Of a stretch of 48,751 bases of DNA, positions 1-10,500 are shown piece by piece; within the stretch, counting starts at the first letter, position 1; the number at the start of each line of letters is the position of its first letter. The position numbers and the translations under genes are program-made. The stretch comes from a virus. The DNA is taken from positions 1 through 48,751 of IMG/VR virus record IMGVR_UViG_3300021368_000260, one strand, 5' to 3'. Under the pieces are notes generated by a model. It made no database searches. It was not told where the DNA came from and was given only the letters and a program-made list of their open reading frames with translations.

Positions 1-49
1 AATGGTTTTTTCAAAACCTTGAATTCTAAAAAAATTTCCCAGCAAAAAA

Positions 50-307
50 ATGCCCCAAAAAGTTGACTTTAAAGATTATGATGAAATTTTGGCAAACTTC
101 GATGCATTTTGCGATGAGTTTGAAAGTAAAGCATCTAATGCATATTTGAGAGGTGATCAAAACGATGGAAGAGTTAATGAAGCGACAGCAGAAGTTGGAG
201 ACAGCACTCCTGAAGTTGTCCGAGAGATTGACGAACTTGGATCAGAGGATATCACAGTTGGAGCGCCCCACGTTGATGTACAGGCGTCCAGAGACGAGCA
301 AGCATGA
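50..307 (+). CDS. Small acidic hypothetical protein
   Basis: An 85-codon frame starting at ATG 50. The product is acidic, rich in Asp and Glu, with no membrane segment, and I do not recognise it. The first 38 residues (MPQKVDFKDYDEILANFDAF onward) look like ordinary coding sequence. From base 165 it overlaps another frame for 143 bases, which is long for this compact genome. There is no clear Shine-Dalgarno before base 50. It may be a separate protein, or only its first third may be real and joined by a frame change to the coiled-coil frame that follows. Either is inference. Confidence 0.5.
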   Translation: MPQKVDFKDYDEILANFDAFCDEFESKASNAYLRGDQNDGRVNEATAEVGDSTPEVVREIDELGSEDITVGAPHVDVQASRDEQA

Positions 308-392
308 GACACTAAGTGAGACTTTGGACTATCTACATAACAATGTAGAGGGAATAAAGAAAGACTTAGTAAAAGTAGCAAAAGCGGTATGA
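165..392 (+). CDS. Small coiled-coil hypothetical protein
   Basis: A 75-aa protein starting at ATG 165. A GAGAGG box about 10 bases upstream favours this start over a GTG at 153. Residues 1-40 are heptad-like with Leu/Ile and charged residues (MEELMKRQQKLETALLKLSE and onward), and residues 50-75 are again helical. This suggests a small helical coiled coil. It overlaps the preceding frame heavily and its stop overlaps the next ATG at 389 by 4 bases, typical of translational coupling. Function is unknown. Its position before the baseplate wedge genes suggests a baseplate or assembly role, by context only. Confidence 0.65.
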   Translation: MEELMKRQQKLETALLKLSERLTNLDQRISQLERPTLMYRRPETSKHETLSETLDYLHNNVEGIKKDLVKVAKAV

Positions 393-808
393 GTACACCA
401 CCTGTTCCTAGTATTGTTGGAGGTATTGCCTCAGCAGCATCAATCGAAGTAATGACGAGGACTAATGCTACTGCGACGTATCCTCCATTAGCGATTGGTG
501 GTGCTCCGTTGCCTACTACTGTTATGAGTGGAGGTGCTCCTGTATTAGTTGTAAATCCGACAGGACCATTTGCACCTATACCTGGAGTACCAATTAATCC
601 ATTGACTATTCCAAGTCCGTTTACATTACCGAGGACTAGGATTGAACCTAGACAGAATACTTCTGTATATTTCAATGGTATCTTAGTTCCTGTACATAAC
701 GATATGAGTGTAGCAGATGGTGCAACACCTGCAAATTTACGCTTGACAGGAGCAGTAAACTACCCTACAATAATCATTGGTACACAAACCTATACACCAG
801 CAGAATAA
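389..808 (+). CDS. Pro/Gly-rich protein, possible PAAR-like spike-tip protein (T4 5.4 position)
   Basis: A 139-aa protein rich in Pro, Gly, Thr and Ala, without charged clusters, suggesting an all-beta virion protein. The C-terminal half contains NTSVYFNGILVPVHND, which resembles the 'VFVNG..V...D' strand motif of PAAR-type spike-tip proteins. The metal-binding His/Cys pattern of a classical PAAR cone is not evident. In T4 the PAAR protein 5.4 lies between genes 5 and 6, and this gene lies just before genes 25 and 6, so position agrees. The family call is tentative. It could equally be an unrelated small baseplate protein. Confidence 0.4.
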   Translation: MSTPPVPSIVGGIASAASIEVMTRTNATATYPPLAIGGAPLPTTVMSGGAPVLVVNPTGPFAPIPGVPINPLTIPSPFTLPRTRIEPRQNTSVYFNGILVPVHNDMSVADGATPANLRLTGAVNYPTIIIGTQTYTPAE

Positions 809-810
809 TT

Positions 811-960
811 ATGGCAACAAGAGCAAAAGTCGGACTGAGCGGTGGACCTACGATTGAAAGTCGTCCGAAGAAAACTCGTCAAGGATCTGGACAGCATACG
901 AAATTGTCAGCAACGTCTCGGAACAAGGCAAAGAAGCGTTATCGTGGTCAAGGGAAGTGA
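811..960 (+). CDS. Very small, highly basic protein
   Basis: A 49-codon frame from ATG 811 to TGA 958-960, abutting the next ATG at 961 and starting 2 bases after the previous stop. The product has about 14 Lys/Arg residues, with a basic C-terminus ending AKKRYRGQGK and a Gly/Ser/Thr-rich middle, so it is probably disordered and may bind nucleic acid. Similar tiny basic proteins occur beside structural genes in T4-like cyanophages as I recall, but no function is known to me. The tight packing between two genes on the same strand supports it being real. Confidence 0.7.
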   Translation: MATRAKVGLSGGPTIESRPKKTRQGSGQHTKLSATSRNKAKKRYRGQGK

Positions 961-1518
961 ATGGACAAGTTTATGCATCTCTCAGAGATACCTGAGAGCG
1001 TCTGTAACGACATTGTAGACTTCTATTGGAACAATGAGACCTATCCTATCAAGAAAGGGGAAGTAGGAGGACGTAAGAGCGATTGTAACGATATCAAAGA
1101 TAGTTACGATGTATGCGTTGCGACTAATTACCAAGACTTTGACGATCGTATCAAATCTTACCTTGACAATCTGAATAGATGTCTGGATGAGTATTTTGAC
1201 CGATTTGACAGGAGCAAGATGCCACTTCGTATTTCACCGAAGTTCAATATTCAAAGATATGAACCGAAGGGTGGATACAAGGTGTGGCATCATGAGAGGA
1301 CAGCACAGAAACATGCTGCAAGACGCCACCTTGTGTGGATGACTTACCTAACTGATAATCCTGACGGTGGAACCGAATTCATGTATCAGGATTTGTACAT
1401 CCCAGCACAGGTAGGGAAGACTGTTATTTGGCCAGCAGAGTGGATGTACACTCATCGTTCACGTATTGATATGGAGAATGAGAAAATGATCATCACAGGA
1501 TGGGTTGAGTTGATATGA
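961..1518 (+). CDS. 2OG-Fe(II) oxygenase (prolyl 4-hydroxylase-like)
   Basis: A 185-aa protein, the size of a minimal 2-oxoglutarate/Fe(II) dioxygenase. These enzymes couple 2-oxoglutarate decarboxylation to hydroxylation of a protein or small molecule. The likely iron ligands are His110-x-Glu112 (VWHHERT; Glu replacing the usual Asp) and His165 (MYTHRSR), with a basic residue ten or so positions later for 2OG. The double-stranded beta-helix core is seen in HLVWMTYLTDN, GGTEF and GKTVIWPAEW. Its stop overlaps the next gene's ATG (ATGA). Such genes are common in T4-like cyanophages. The substrate is unknown; a virion protein or a nitrogen-stress-related host target are both guesses. Confidence 0.8.
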   Translation: MDKFMHLSEIPESVCNDIVDFYWNNETYPIKKGEVGGRKSDCNDIKDSYDVCVATNYQDFDDRIKSYLDNLNRCLDEYFDRFDRSKMPLRISPKFNIQRYEPKGGYKVWHHERTAQKHAARRHLVWMTYLTDNPDGGTEFMYQDLYIPAQVGKTVIWPAEWMYTHRSRIDMENEKMIITGWVELI

Positions 1519-2204
1519 ACTTAATTTGTAATCTTCCAGGTGAGAAGGTATGGGTTAGACGGGAATATCTCCGAGATCATCAAGATGGTCATGGAGAGTT
1601 TGTAGAGGGTGTCTGGGTTGCTTGTAAGAGTATACCTGGACGCGCTTTTTATTTTGAAACGTATCTTCCAGAATATGGAGCGATGTATGATAAACTTCCG
1701 ATATCTGCATTTACCCGAGCGCCGAAAACACCGACGCCCGATATGTCTCTAGAAAATCTACAATTCTGGAACTGTATGGATTATGGAGTGATGGCGATCA
1801 ATAAGGGGTTCGTATCCTCTATGGATTGCGAAGTGCGAACGAGAGACCATGGATTGTTACGAGGTCAATACTTGTTTACGTTAGATAACTATCATGCGAA
1901 CATCGATGTGATAGATAATAATGTAAGTGAAGTGCCTCAAGAGCACAAGTCACATAATTGTATTGCGTTAGAGAATGGTCAGTTTGCATTGTATCCTAAT
2001 AATAGGATGCGTCTGTATGACCTCTCTATTACGCCTGAAGAACCCAAGACACCTGATTTCAAGGTAAGTACCATTGAGTATCAAGTTGAAGCAGGAACGG
2101 ACTGGGGACGTTTAGGTGACACTGATGATTATTTTTGGGAAACTAATGCTGAACGAAAACTACGGACGGAGACCAACAATGGACAAACGAGTGGACAAGA
2201 GTGA
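1515..2204 (+). CDS. Hypothetical protein (229 aa)
   Basis: A 229-aa soluble protein, start overlapping the oxygenase stop by 4 bases (ATGA), so probably translationally coupled to it. It has an N-terminal beta-rich part (GEKVWVRREYLRDHQDGHGE), a middle part with Trp, Tyr and Cys, and an acidic/polar tail (NAERKLRTETNNGQTSGQE). No signal peptide or membrane helix is seen. I do not recognise the family. Coupling to the oxygenase suggests a partner or an unrelated virion accessory. Confidence 0.6.
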   Translation: MNLICNLPGEKVWVRREYLRDHQDGHGEFVEGVWVACKSIPGRAFYFETYLPEYGAMYDKLPISAFTRAPKTPTPDMSLENLQFWNCMDYGVMAINKGFVSSMDCEVRTRDHGLLRGQYLFTLDNYHANIDVIDNNVSEVPQEHKSHNCIALENGQFALYPNNRMRLYDLSITPEEPKTPDFKVSTIEYQVEAGTDWGRLGDTDDYFWETNAERKLRTETNNGQTSGQE

Positions 2205-2349
2205 AGACTTTAAGAAGTCTGGCATGACACTCATTACGGAAATTGATAGTGAGCGTTACCTAAAGAAGGCGTCGAAGATGAAGAACGAAGAGAACGATGG
2301 TTTCTTCGACAATCAAGAAGAGTGGGCGGACGGATTCTGTGGGAAGTGA
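2179..2349 (+). CDS. Small charged hypothetical protein
   Basis: A 56-aa frame starting at ATG 2179, overlapping the previous gene by 26 bases and ending just before a late-promoter-like box. The product is rich in Lys, Asp and Glu (MDKRVDKSEDFKKSG..., ending EEWADGFCGK). A longer version starting at 2116 would overlap the previous gene by 89 bases and add a non-phage-like leader, so I prefer 2179. Function is unknown. Confidence 0.5.
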   Translation: MDKRVDKSEDFKKSGMTLITEIDSERYLKKASKMKNEENDGFFDNQEEWADGFCGK

Positions 2350-2355
2350 TAAATA
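2348..2355 (+). promoter_or_regulatory. Late-promoter-like box before gene 25
   Basis: GATAAATA, overlapping the stop of the preceding small gene and 24 bases before the gene 25 ATG. It matches the T4-type late promoter core (TATAAATA, first base relaxed in cyanophages). A small hairpin, ACAGC-ctata-GCTGT at 2359-2373, follows it. Confidence 0.65.
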
Positions 2356-2379
2356 GAAACAGCCTATAGCTGTGTCTAA

Positions 2380-2772
2380 ATGCCTTCCTTTCAGACATTT
2401 AAAGATCTGAGTGTTACATTCAAGAAGCATCCTGTTACCGACGATTTGGTAACGGTGAAGGATAAGGCAGCTATCGTACAAGCGATCACTGCCTTACTTC
2501 TTACAAAGAAGGGAGAAAGACTGTTTCAACCTGAGTTAGGAACAGATCTAGCAAAAACATTATTTGAACCACTAGATTATGGTACTGCTACTATAGTAAA
2601 GAGTACGATAAAAGAAACTTTGATGAGATATGAACCACGTATCTCTGTTGATGATATTCTATGTGAACCAAATTTTGATAGTGACGGATATAGTGTAGAA
2701 CTTTACTACACTATTGTTGGACGTGATGATTTGCCACAGTCTGTAGAATTCTTTTTAGAGAGAACTCGATAA
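2380..2772 (+). CDS. 25: Baseplate wedge subunit gp25
   Basis: A 130-aa protein (T4 gp25 is 132 aa). It has the typical gp25 pattern: a leading strand, VKDKAAIVQAITALLLTKKG (the 'helix then GER.F.P..G' signature), then GERLFQPELGTDL, LFEP and a C-terminal RYEPRI segment preceding two beta strands. In myoviruses gp25 forms the wedge core with gp6 and contacts the first sheath ring. It is followed directly by gene 6 (stop at 2770-2772, ATG at 2773), a contiguity typical of contractile-tail phages. High certainty. Confidence 0.95.
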   Translation: MPSFQTFKDLSVTFKKHPVTDDLVTVKDKAAIVQAITALLLTKKGERLFQPELGTDLAKTLFEPLDYGTATIVKSTIKETLMRYEPRISVDDILCEPNFDSDGYSVELYYTIVGRDDLPQSVEFFLERTR

Positions 2773-4566
2773 ATGCCGTACACTCAAGTTGCAAATTTAG
2801 ACTTTGATGATATCAAGGTAGCTCTGAAAGATTATCTTAGAGCACAGTCGGAATTTACTGACTACGACTTTGAGGGAAGTGCATTATCCAACCTCATTGA
2901 CGTACTAGCGTATAACACCTATTATACGGCGTTCAATACAAACATGGTAGTCAATGAACTATTCATTGATAGCGCCACGTTGAGGGACAACGTAGTAGCA
3001 CTAGCGAAGCAATTAGGGTACAGACCCAAGAGTGCTACATCTCCAACAGCATATATCTCTTTTACTGCAACTTATCAGAACGCTACAACTGATACTGAGT
3101 TGTTCTTGAAAAAGGGAACAGGATTTATCTCAACTTATGACAACAATGTCTATCAGTACGTTGTTACTGATGATGCAAAGGGACAGGTTGTCAATAACGT
3201 TGCAACATTCACTGATGTACCTATTCAAGAGGGTACATTACTAACAAATACGTTTATTGTTAATACTGCACTCAAGACACAGCGATTTATTCTTGATAAC
3301 CGCAATATTGACACAAACACTATCCGAGTAAAGGTATTCCCTACTGGTAGTGGTATTAGTAAACCTTATCTTGTAGCAGATAACATTTTAGGTGTAGACG
3401 GCACATCAGAAGTATTCTTCATTGACGAGATTGAAGACGAAAGATATGAAATTCTTTTGGGAGATGGCGTCCTAGGAAAGAAACTTGATACTGGTGCAAG
3501 AATTGAAGTCTCATACCTAACAACCTCTGGTCCAGAGAGCAATGGTGTTAGAACTTTCTCATTTGCTGGTGTATTAGAGAATGTCAATGGTGTTACACCC
3601 AACGCTGACATCTCAGTGACCTCTACTGTCGCTGCAGCGGGCGGAGAAGAGATCGAAAGCACTGCTAAGATCAAATATACCGCTCCTAAGGCATACGGCA
3701 CACAGGACCGTGCTGTAACCGCTCAGGACTATGAGACAATTGTCCGTAAAGTATATCCAGCAACTAGCGATATCATCATCTTTGGTGGAGAGGACCAAGT
3801 TCCACCTGAGTATGGCAAAGTATTCATTGCATTGAAACCAAAGGATGCAAGTTACCTCACTTCACTGACAAAGAACAATATTGTCACTGAATTGAAGAAG
3901 TATGCAGTAGCATCTGTAGAACCTGTACTAGTTGATCCTTCAATTCTATATGTTGAATTGTCTAGTAAGATCTACTACGACAGAACTAAGACTGATGCGA
4001 CACCTGCAATGATCAGAGACACTGTAATTGGTTCAGTGCAGTCTTATCTTGATACAAGTGATACTGAAAGGTTTAATGGTAAGTTCAGATATAGTAAAGC
4101 GGTTGCTGTAATCGATGATGCAGACCGTGCTATCAATTCTAACTTAACATCTGTTACAATGAGGAAAGATTTCATTCCTCTGCTAAACTCTACATCCTAT
4201 TATGAAATTTGTTTCCAAAATACGTTCGACACTGACTGCGACGATCCTGTTCTATCATCTACTGGTTTTAGGGTTACTGAATATCCTAATTTCGATGTGT
4301 ATGTCGAAGACAGGGCAGGCAAAATTGTCCTATATAGACTAGATACCGTAACTGGTGAAAAAGTTGTCCTCGACAGCGATATTGGCGATATTGATTATGT
4401 AAATGGTGAACTGAAAATGTATGCCCTTACAATCATTAAGGGTAGTTTCTTTGATAATCGCATTTCTGTTAGAGTAAAACCCCTTTCTAATGATATCAAG
4501 GCACTCCGTGAGGTTTATCTTGACGTTGACGTTGCGAATTCTTCGTTCACTGCATACAAAGAGTAA
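2773..4566 (+). CDS. 6: Baseplate wedge subunit gp6
   Basis: A 597-aa protein (T4 gp6 is 660 aa), starting at the base after the gene 25 stop. The N-terminus carries the gp6/gpJ signature: an early DFDDIKVALKDYL segment, DYDFEGSALSNLIDVLAYNT and NELFIDSATLRDNVVALAKQ, then GYRPKSATSPTA. The centre has the LLGDGVLGKKLDTGARIEV strand pair and APKAYGTQDRAVTAQDYE, the usual domain boundary in baseplate J-like proteins. gp6 dimers form the inner iris ring of the baseplate. Neighbours 25 and 7-like fit. Confidence 0.95.
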   Translation: MPYTQVANLDFDDIKVALKDYLRAQSEFTDYDFEGSALSNLIDVLAYNTYYTAFNTNMVVNELFIDSATLRDNVVALAKQLGYRPKSATSPTAYISFTATYQNATTDTELFLKKGTGFISTYDNNVYQYVVTDDAKGQVVNNVATFTDVPIQEGTLLTNTFIVNTALKTQRFILDNRNIDTNTIRVKVFPTGSGISKPYLVADNILGVDGTSEVFFIDEIEDERYEILLGDGVLGKKLDTGARIEVSYLTTSGPESNGVRTFSFAGVLENVNGVTPNADISVTSTVAAAGGEEIESTAKIKYTAPKAYGTQDRAVTAQDYETIVRKVYPATSDIIIFGGEDQVPPEYGKVFIALKPKDASYLTSLTKNNIVTELKKYAVASVEPVLVDPSILYVELSSKIYYDRTKTDATPAMIRDTVIGSVQSYLDTSDTERFNGKFRYSKAVAVIDDADRAINSNLTSVTMRKDFIPLLNSTSYYEICFQNTFDTDCDDPVLSSTGFRVTEYPNFDVYVEDRAGKIVLYRLDTVTGEKVVLDSDIGDIDYVNGELKMYALTIIKGSFFDNRISVRVKPLSNDIKALREVYLDVDVANSSFTAYKE

Positions 4567-4571
4567 AGTAA

Positions 4572-7500
4572 ATGCCTGCTGTAAAGACTAAGAGAATTTC
4601 CACTCTGATCGAGACGCAGCTTCCTGCTTTTATTTCTGATGAATACGAACTGTTTAGTAAGTTCGTTCAGAAGTATTACGAAGCACAGGAGGTGCAAGGT
4701 GGCACTTTGGATGTTATTAATAACATTCAGAAGTATGCCGACATCGATTTCTACGAGAAGAGTATTCTCAAGCAGCACGATGTTCTAGCAGGGGCAATTA
4801 CTAACAGCGATACTACAATCACTGTTACAGATGCACAATCCTTCCCAAAGAAGAACGGATACATCCGCATTGATGATGAGATCATCTTCTATGCTACCAG
4901 GACAGACACTGAGTTCCAAGAATGCTCTCGCGGTGTTAGTGGCAACACATCTCTTGGTGACTTATATGAAGCAAGCAATTTTACTAGTACAGATGCCGCA
5001 GCGCACGTTGCAGGACAAAAGGTTTACAATGTAAGTAACCTATTCCTGTATGCACTAGTCAAGAACTTTGAAAAGCAATACCTAGGTTCTTTCCCTGAGA
5101 AGTATCTCAGAGGTGAAGTAGACAAGAGAACCCTTATTAAGAACATTCAGAAGTTCTACAAGTCAAAAGGAACTAAGAGTTCTATTCAGTTTATCTTCAA
5201 TACTATTGTATCTACTGATGGAGATAAACCAGAGACTTATAAACCAAGAGATTTTACATATAAGTCTTCTAATGCTGATTGGATCAGCAATTATGCCCTA
5301 AAATGTAAGATTGTTAGTGGCGATCCTAAATTACTGATTGGTAAACCAGTTATTCAGGCAGAGACGACTGAATATGGTTTTGCATCTGCTACTGTAGATA
5401 ATGTACAAGCAGATGGCACTAGAGACGGTGAGCAAATCTATAACATCATTCTTGCTCCTGAGACTGTCAACGGTGATTTCTTTGTATCTACAAAAACTAA
5501 ACTCGCGAGATCCCTGTCAGGGACTGCGACTTCGGGGAATAGAATTAATGTATTCTCAACAAATGGTTGGGGTAAGAAAGGATCTATTCTAATTGGTGAC
5601 GAGACTATTGAGTTTGATCAGAAGAACGCAACTCAGTTTATTATCAAAAATAGACAACCATCTAGCGCACTAACATATCCTTCTGGTACTGAAGTATACA
5701 AACCAGTAACCGTTACTGGTTCTGGCGTTACAATGCTAGTCCTTGGTATTGTATACAACCTAGAAACTCTTGATACTCAACCATATTCTTCTGTTGGTGA
5801 TCAAATCTTAGTATCCAATCCTGGTTTTGAAACAGCAGATCCAAAAATTATTGACATTACAACCAATCAGACACGTTGGTTGTTAGATAATGGTTCTTCC
5901 GTAAACATTCCTACACTACCTGCAGTTGCCACTTCTCTAAATGAAGTAACAACTAACGTAACATCTATCCATGAAGATGATCAATATTATTATATCACGT
6001 CTTCTGGATATCCATCACATAAAATCTTAGATGGATCTTTAGTAAGTGATACGTTGCTAGATCAAAACATTCTACGTTTGATCAGAAAAGAAGCAACTAC
6101 ATCTACCGAAAGATATCAAACACCAAAAGCAGATACTTCTATTTTCCTTAATGGTGTAAGAGGATATAGTTATAGAGACGCAGAAAGTATTCGTTATGGT
6201 GTATTAGAAGAAATTAAGGTTGACACACAAGGTAGAGGATATAATGATCCTCCATTTGTTCTAGTTGATCAAGTTCCTAGCAAAGCGATTGCAGTTCTTG
6301 CTGGTCAAGTTGTAGAACGTATTATTGTTAACACTACAACTATTTTCCCTAAAACACCAACCATTGAAATTACCTCTGGTAGAGGAGCAGTAGTTCGTGC
6401 AGTAGTCACTGGTGGCAAGGTAACATCTCTACAGATTGATAATCCTGGTGAATACTACTCTACACCACCTGTTGTCAGAATTACTGACATGGCGGGTAGA
6501 GGACGTTTTGCTAGTTTTACATCTATTGTTAATGCACAAGGTGAACTAACTGGTTTTGAAACTGTAGATGAGGGTAACTTCTACAATCAAAATACTGTTA
6601 AGGTAGACATTATTCCAGTTGGTGAAGGTGCATCTGCAAATCCTTTACTTAAGGAATGGAATTTCAATAGGTATGCAAAGATTGGAACTAATCTTGATAC
6701 CGAAAATGGTTATGTCTTCCCAAATTATAATAATGTTCTAGAGCATGGTTATGGTTATGTTGCTAATCCAAAAGCACTACGAGTTGCTCTAAGCGATAAT
6801 ATCAACAGCGCAGGGACTGAACCTGCAAACAAAACTCATTCACCTATCCTAGGGTTTGCTTATGATGGTAATCCAATCTATGGTCCATTCGGTCATGAAA
6901 ATCCACTAGATGTTTCATCCCCCATAGTGAGGATGACTTCTAGTTATGGACTGAACAACACCCGTAGCAACGGTCCAAATGTAAGCACGTATCCCCTTGG
7001 TTCTTTTGTCAATGATTACACTTACACTCATAAGAGCGGGTCATTAGACGAAAACAATGGACGATTTTGTATTACCCCAGAATTTCCGAAAGGAACTTAT
7101 GCTTATTTCCTTACTATTGATAGCAATCAAGTACCGCAATTCCCATACATTCTAGGTGCTAATTTCTACTCACTGCCAGTAGATAGTAATTACAATTCTA
7201 ACATCAATCAAAATGATGTTCCTAAGAATGCTAAGCGTTACTACATTCCTGGTATGCCTAGGAATGGTGAAGGATTTATTGGTAGTATTTCTGATGTAAC
7301 ATCAGGAACTATTGATGCCATTGAGAGTATTGCATCATCAAACAATTTCTCTGTTAATAATAAAGTATATTTTAACAACCTAGGTACAGAAGGTAGCGAA
7401 GCAGAAGCAAACGTTTCTTCAGTAAAAGGTAAAGTTGTTGATTATCTGCAAAGTAAAGAAACTAAAGTAGTTAAGTTAACTACAATTCAGACTGCATATC

Positions 7501-10500
7501 TATTTGAGAACGATACATTAAGACAACCATCTTCTGGTGCTTTTGGTGAAATTGTCGGTACAGTTCGTAGTGACAATACCATTGTTCTTAAGAATGTCAA
7601 TGGAACGTTTGATACTACTGGTACATTCTCTGCTGACATTAAGACATTCTCTCTTCTCTTGGATCAGGATAGTTCTTATACAGAAGGTGCTACTGTAACT
7701 CTAACAAATGGTATTGATCCATCTACTACAACTGCTGAAATTCTAGAAGGAACAAACAAGCAGAATGTAGTCAAGATCAAGGTTACTGGTGGAACATGGG
7801 GAGTTGACGATGATTTCTTCTTACAGTCTAGCAATCTATTTGATACCATCGGTTCTAGAATTATTGTACTTACTTCGTTAAGTGATAACTTAGAACCATT
7901 TGAAGTTAATCAAAGTGTTGCTCTGGTTGAGACAACTACAGCACATGGTCTTGGAATTGGTGATAAAGTAGATGTTGATATCAATCCAGACGATGCTACT
8001 AAAAATAAAACTTACTATGTAAGAAAAAGAATTTATCAAACAGCAAATCTTCTTGCACCAGAAGCAAACTCTACCATTGACTTTACTGGTATTGGTAGAT
8101 TTGAGATCTTGAATGGTGGTGCAGATTATACTGCTGGTACATATAATAATATTGCATTAACTGGTGGATCAGGCACAGGTGCTACAGCATCCATCACAGT
8201 ATCTGATGCTGGCATTGTATCCAGTGTACAATTACAGAATGCGGGATCTGGATATGCTAAAGGTGATTACCTTGCTGTTGCTGATGAGGATCTGGTAAGA
8301 TCTGGTGCATCACAAAGCACACAAAGGTTAGTTGTATTTGTAGATCACGTTGGTTTTGCTGCTGGTCAAACACAAGTTACTGTAAAGGACAGCACAAGGT
8401 ATGCTGATGGTGATCTTATCTCTATTGGTAGTGAAGTTCTAGAAATTTCTTCTATTAGTGGACAAGTTCTCACTGTTATTAGAGGCAGAGAGGGAACATC
8501 TGATATTGACCATTATAATGATCAACCTGTTACTCTATACAAACCAAAATATAATTTCTCTGCTAATCAACAGATCTTTACTGGTGCATATTCTGGATAT
8601 ATTCAGTCATATGATAGAGAAACACAATCGATTGTTATTTTCTATGATTATGCAACTGAGATTTCTACAGCAAACGAACTAACTCCTAGTTCTAGTTTCT
8701 TTGATGTTAGTTCTCAAGATAGACTAGTAAGTATTGATTCTGTTGGTTCTCTAATCTATAAGTTTGAATTCTCTGAAGACAATACTACATTCACTCCTAA
8801 TCCAGATATCAATGTACAGGAGTTTTACAAGTATACGTTTGACACGTCTCACTCTTCTCTCACTGGGACTTACTTTGATATGTCTCCTAGTAAGAGTTAT
8901 AATTTAAAAACATTAGAAAAGACTGCCTCGACAGTTCTACCAGGAAACCCTGGCGCTTTCACTGATGTCAAGTTTGGTTTTGGTGCTAGATTAGCATCCA
9001 ACAACTATAGTAAGAAGGTAGGCACAGACTTCACCAACTTCTACTATTTTGATAATAAAGGCATTGTAAATGCCGAGGGCAAGTCTCTTAGAATTATAAC
9101 AGATCCACTACAAGGTGTCAAGACAGTTAACTATGTTACATCAACTCGTTTTGTTTATGATATTGATAGTGAGCCTCTTTGGGATGGTTCTGGATCCATT
9201 TCTTATACTACTACTGGTCAGTTCGCTGTTGGTGAGATTAACAGTTATGCAATCACGAACCTTGGATTAAATTATAAGAAAGTTCCAGTCATTGATGGCG
9301 TTGATCCTAATGAAAAGTTTAGAGCAACTGCAACTGTTCTATTTGATCAAGCATCTCAAACTATCGTCGGTATTGATGTAACCAACAAAGGATCAAATTA
9401 TTCAAACCCAAAAGTAATCATTACTAATGGTGATGGTGTAAATGCAACTTTCAAAGTTGTTGTTAGAAATGGTGAGATCTTCTCTATTGTTGTAGACAAT
9501 CCTGGTAGAGGATATACATTTACTCCTGAAGTAGCAATTGTTGAGGGAGATGTTGAGGCATATGTAGATAGTACAACAATTGGTATTCCTAGAAGTATTT
9601 CTATTACTAACAATGGTGGTTCTTTCCACTTAGATAAAACAGTATCTTCTACATTTTCATCCAACTATATTGTCACTGTTGCAAAGAACAATAACACATC
9701 ATATAGAAAAGGTGAGCTTGTTACACAAACTGTTAATGGTGTAGAAGTATTCAGAGCAACTGTAACTGAATGGAGAAAAGGATCTAATCTACTAAAACTT
9801 AGAAGTGTAACTGGTATTGTTAGAGAGAATGTAGAAATTAGAGGTGCTGGTCCAAATGCTCGTGGCACAGTTCGCAAAGTTTATGTTACTACGTTCAGTG
9901 AGGATATTGCTTCTTTCTATGACAATATTGGATACTTCAAGTCTGATAGAGGACGTTTAGGTGTATCTAATCAGAAAGTATTAGATAGTTATTTCTATCA
10001 AGATTACTCTTACGTTGTTAAGTCTAAAACACCAATTGATCAATGGCGTGAACTAATCAAGTCTACTACTCACCCTGCTGGTTTCCAGTTATTTGGACAA
10101 GTAGATATTGAAGCAACTGCTACAACTGAAATGCCAGCAGAAATGCCAAAGGCAGATCATTTTACTATCTTACAACTATGGGATCCTGAAAAGAATAGAA
10201 TTACTGTTGAGAACACAACCAGAGTTGTAACTCAAACTCTACAGAAAGTAGAGAACCAAAGAATTCGTAAAGCACAAGGATCTGCTGCTGCAAGTGAATT
10301 CCTGTTTAATGAAATGCTTGCCTTTGAGGTTAGGATTTTCAATAACACTCCTGGTTATTATGATGATGTTACCAATCCACCAGCACCACAACTTCCTAAA
10401 CCATGGTATTTTAAAAATCCATTTACTGGATACTATGATGGAGATGGAAGATTACAAGGAAAGACAACATTTGATCTTAGGAATGTAAACACAGATACAG

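Noticed and set aside
4-18. Small hairpin GGTTTT-ttc-AAAACC at the left edge
   Set aside because: Only 6 bp with two G-C pairs and no clear T-run; could be coding sequence of an upstream gene. Frames ending at 29 or 66 are both possible, so nothing firm can be said about the first 49 bases.
157-675. 172-codon open frame on the minus strand
   Set aside because: Antisense to three tightly packed plus-strand genes. Its composition (Leu/Val/Ile/Gly runs) is that of a mirror of Pro/Gly/Thr-rich coding sequence.
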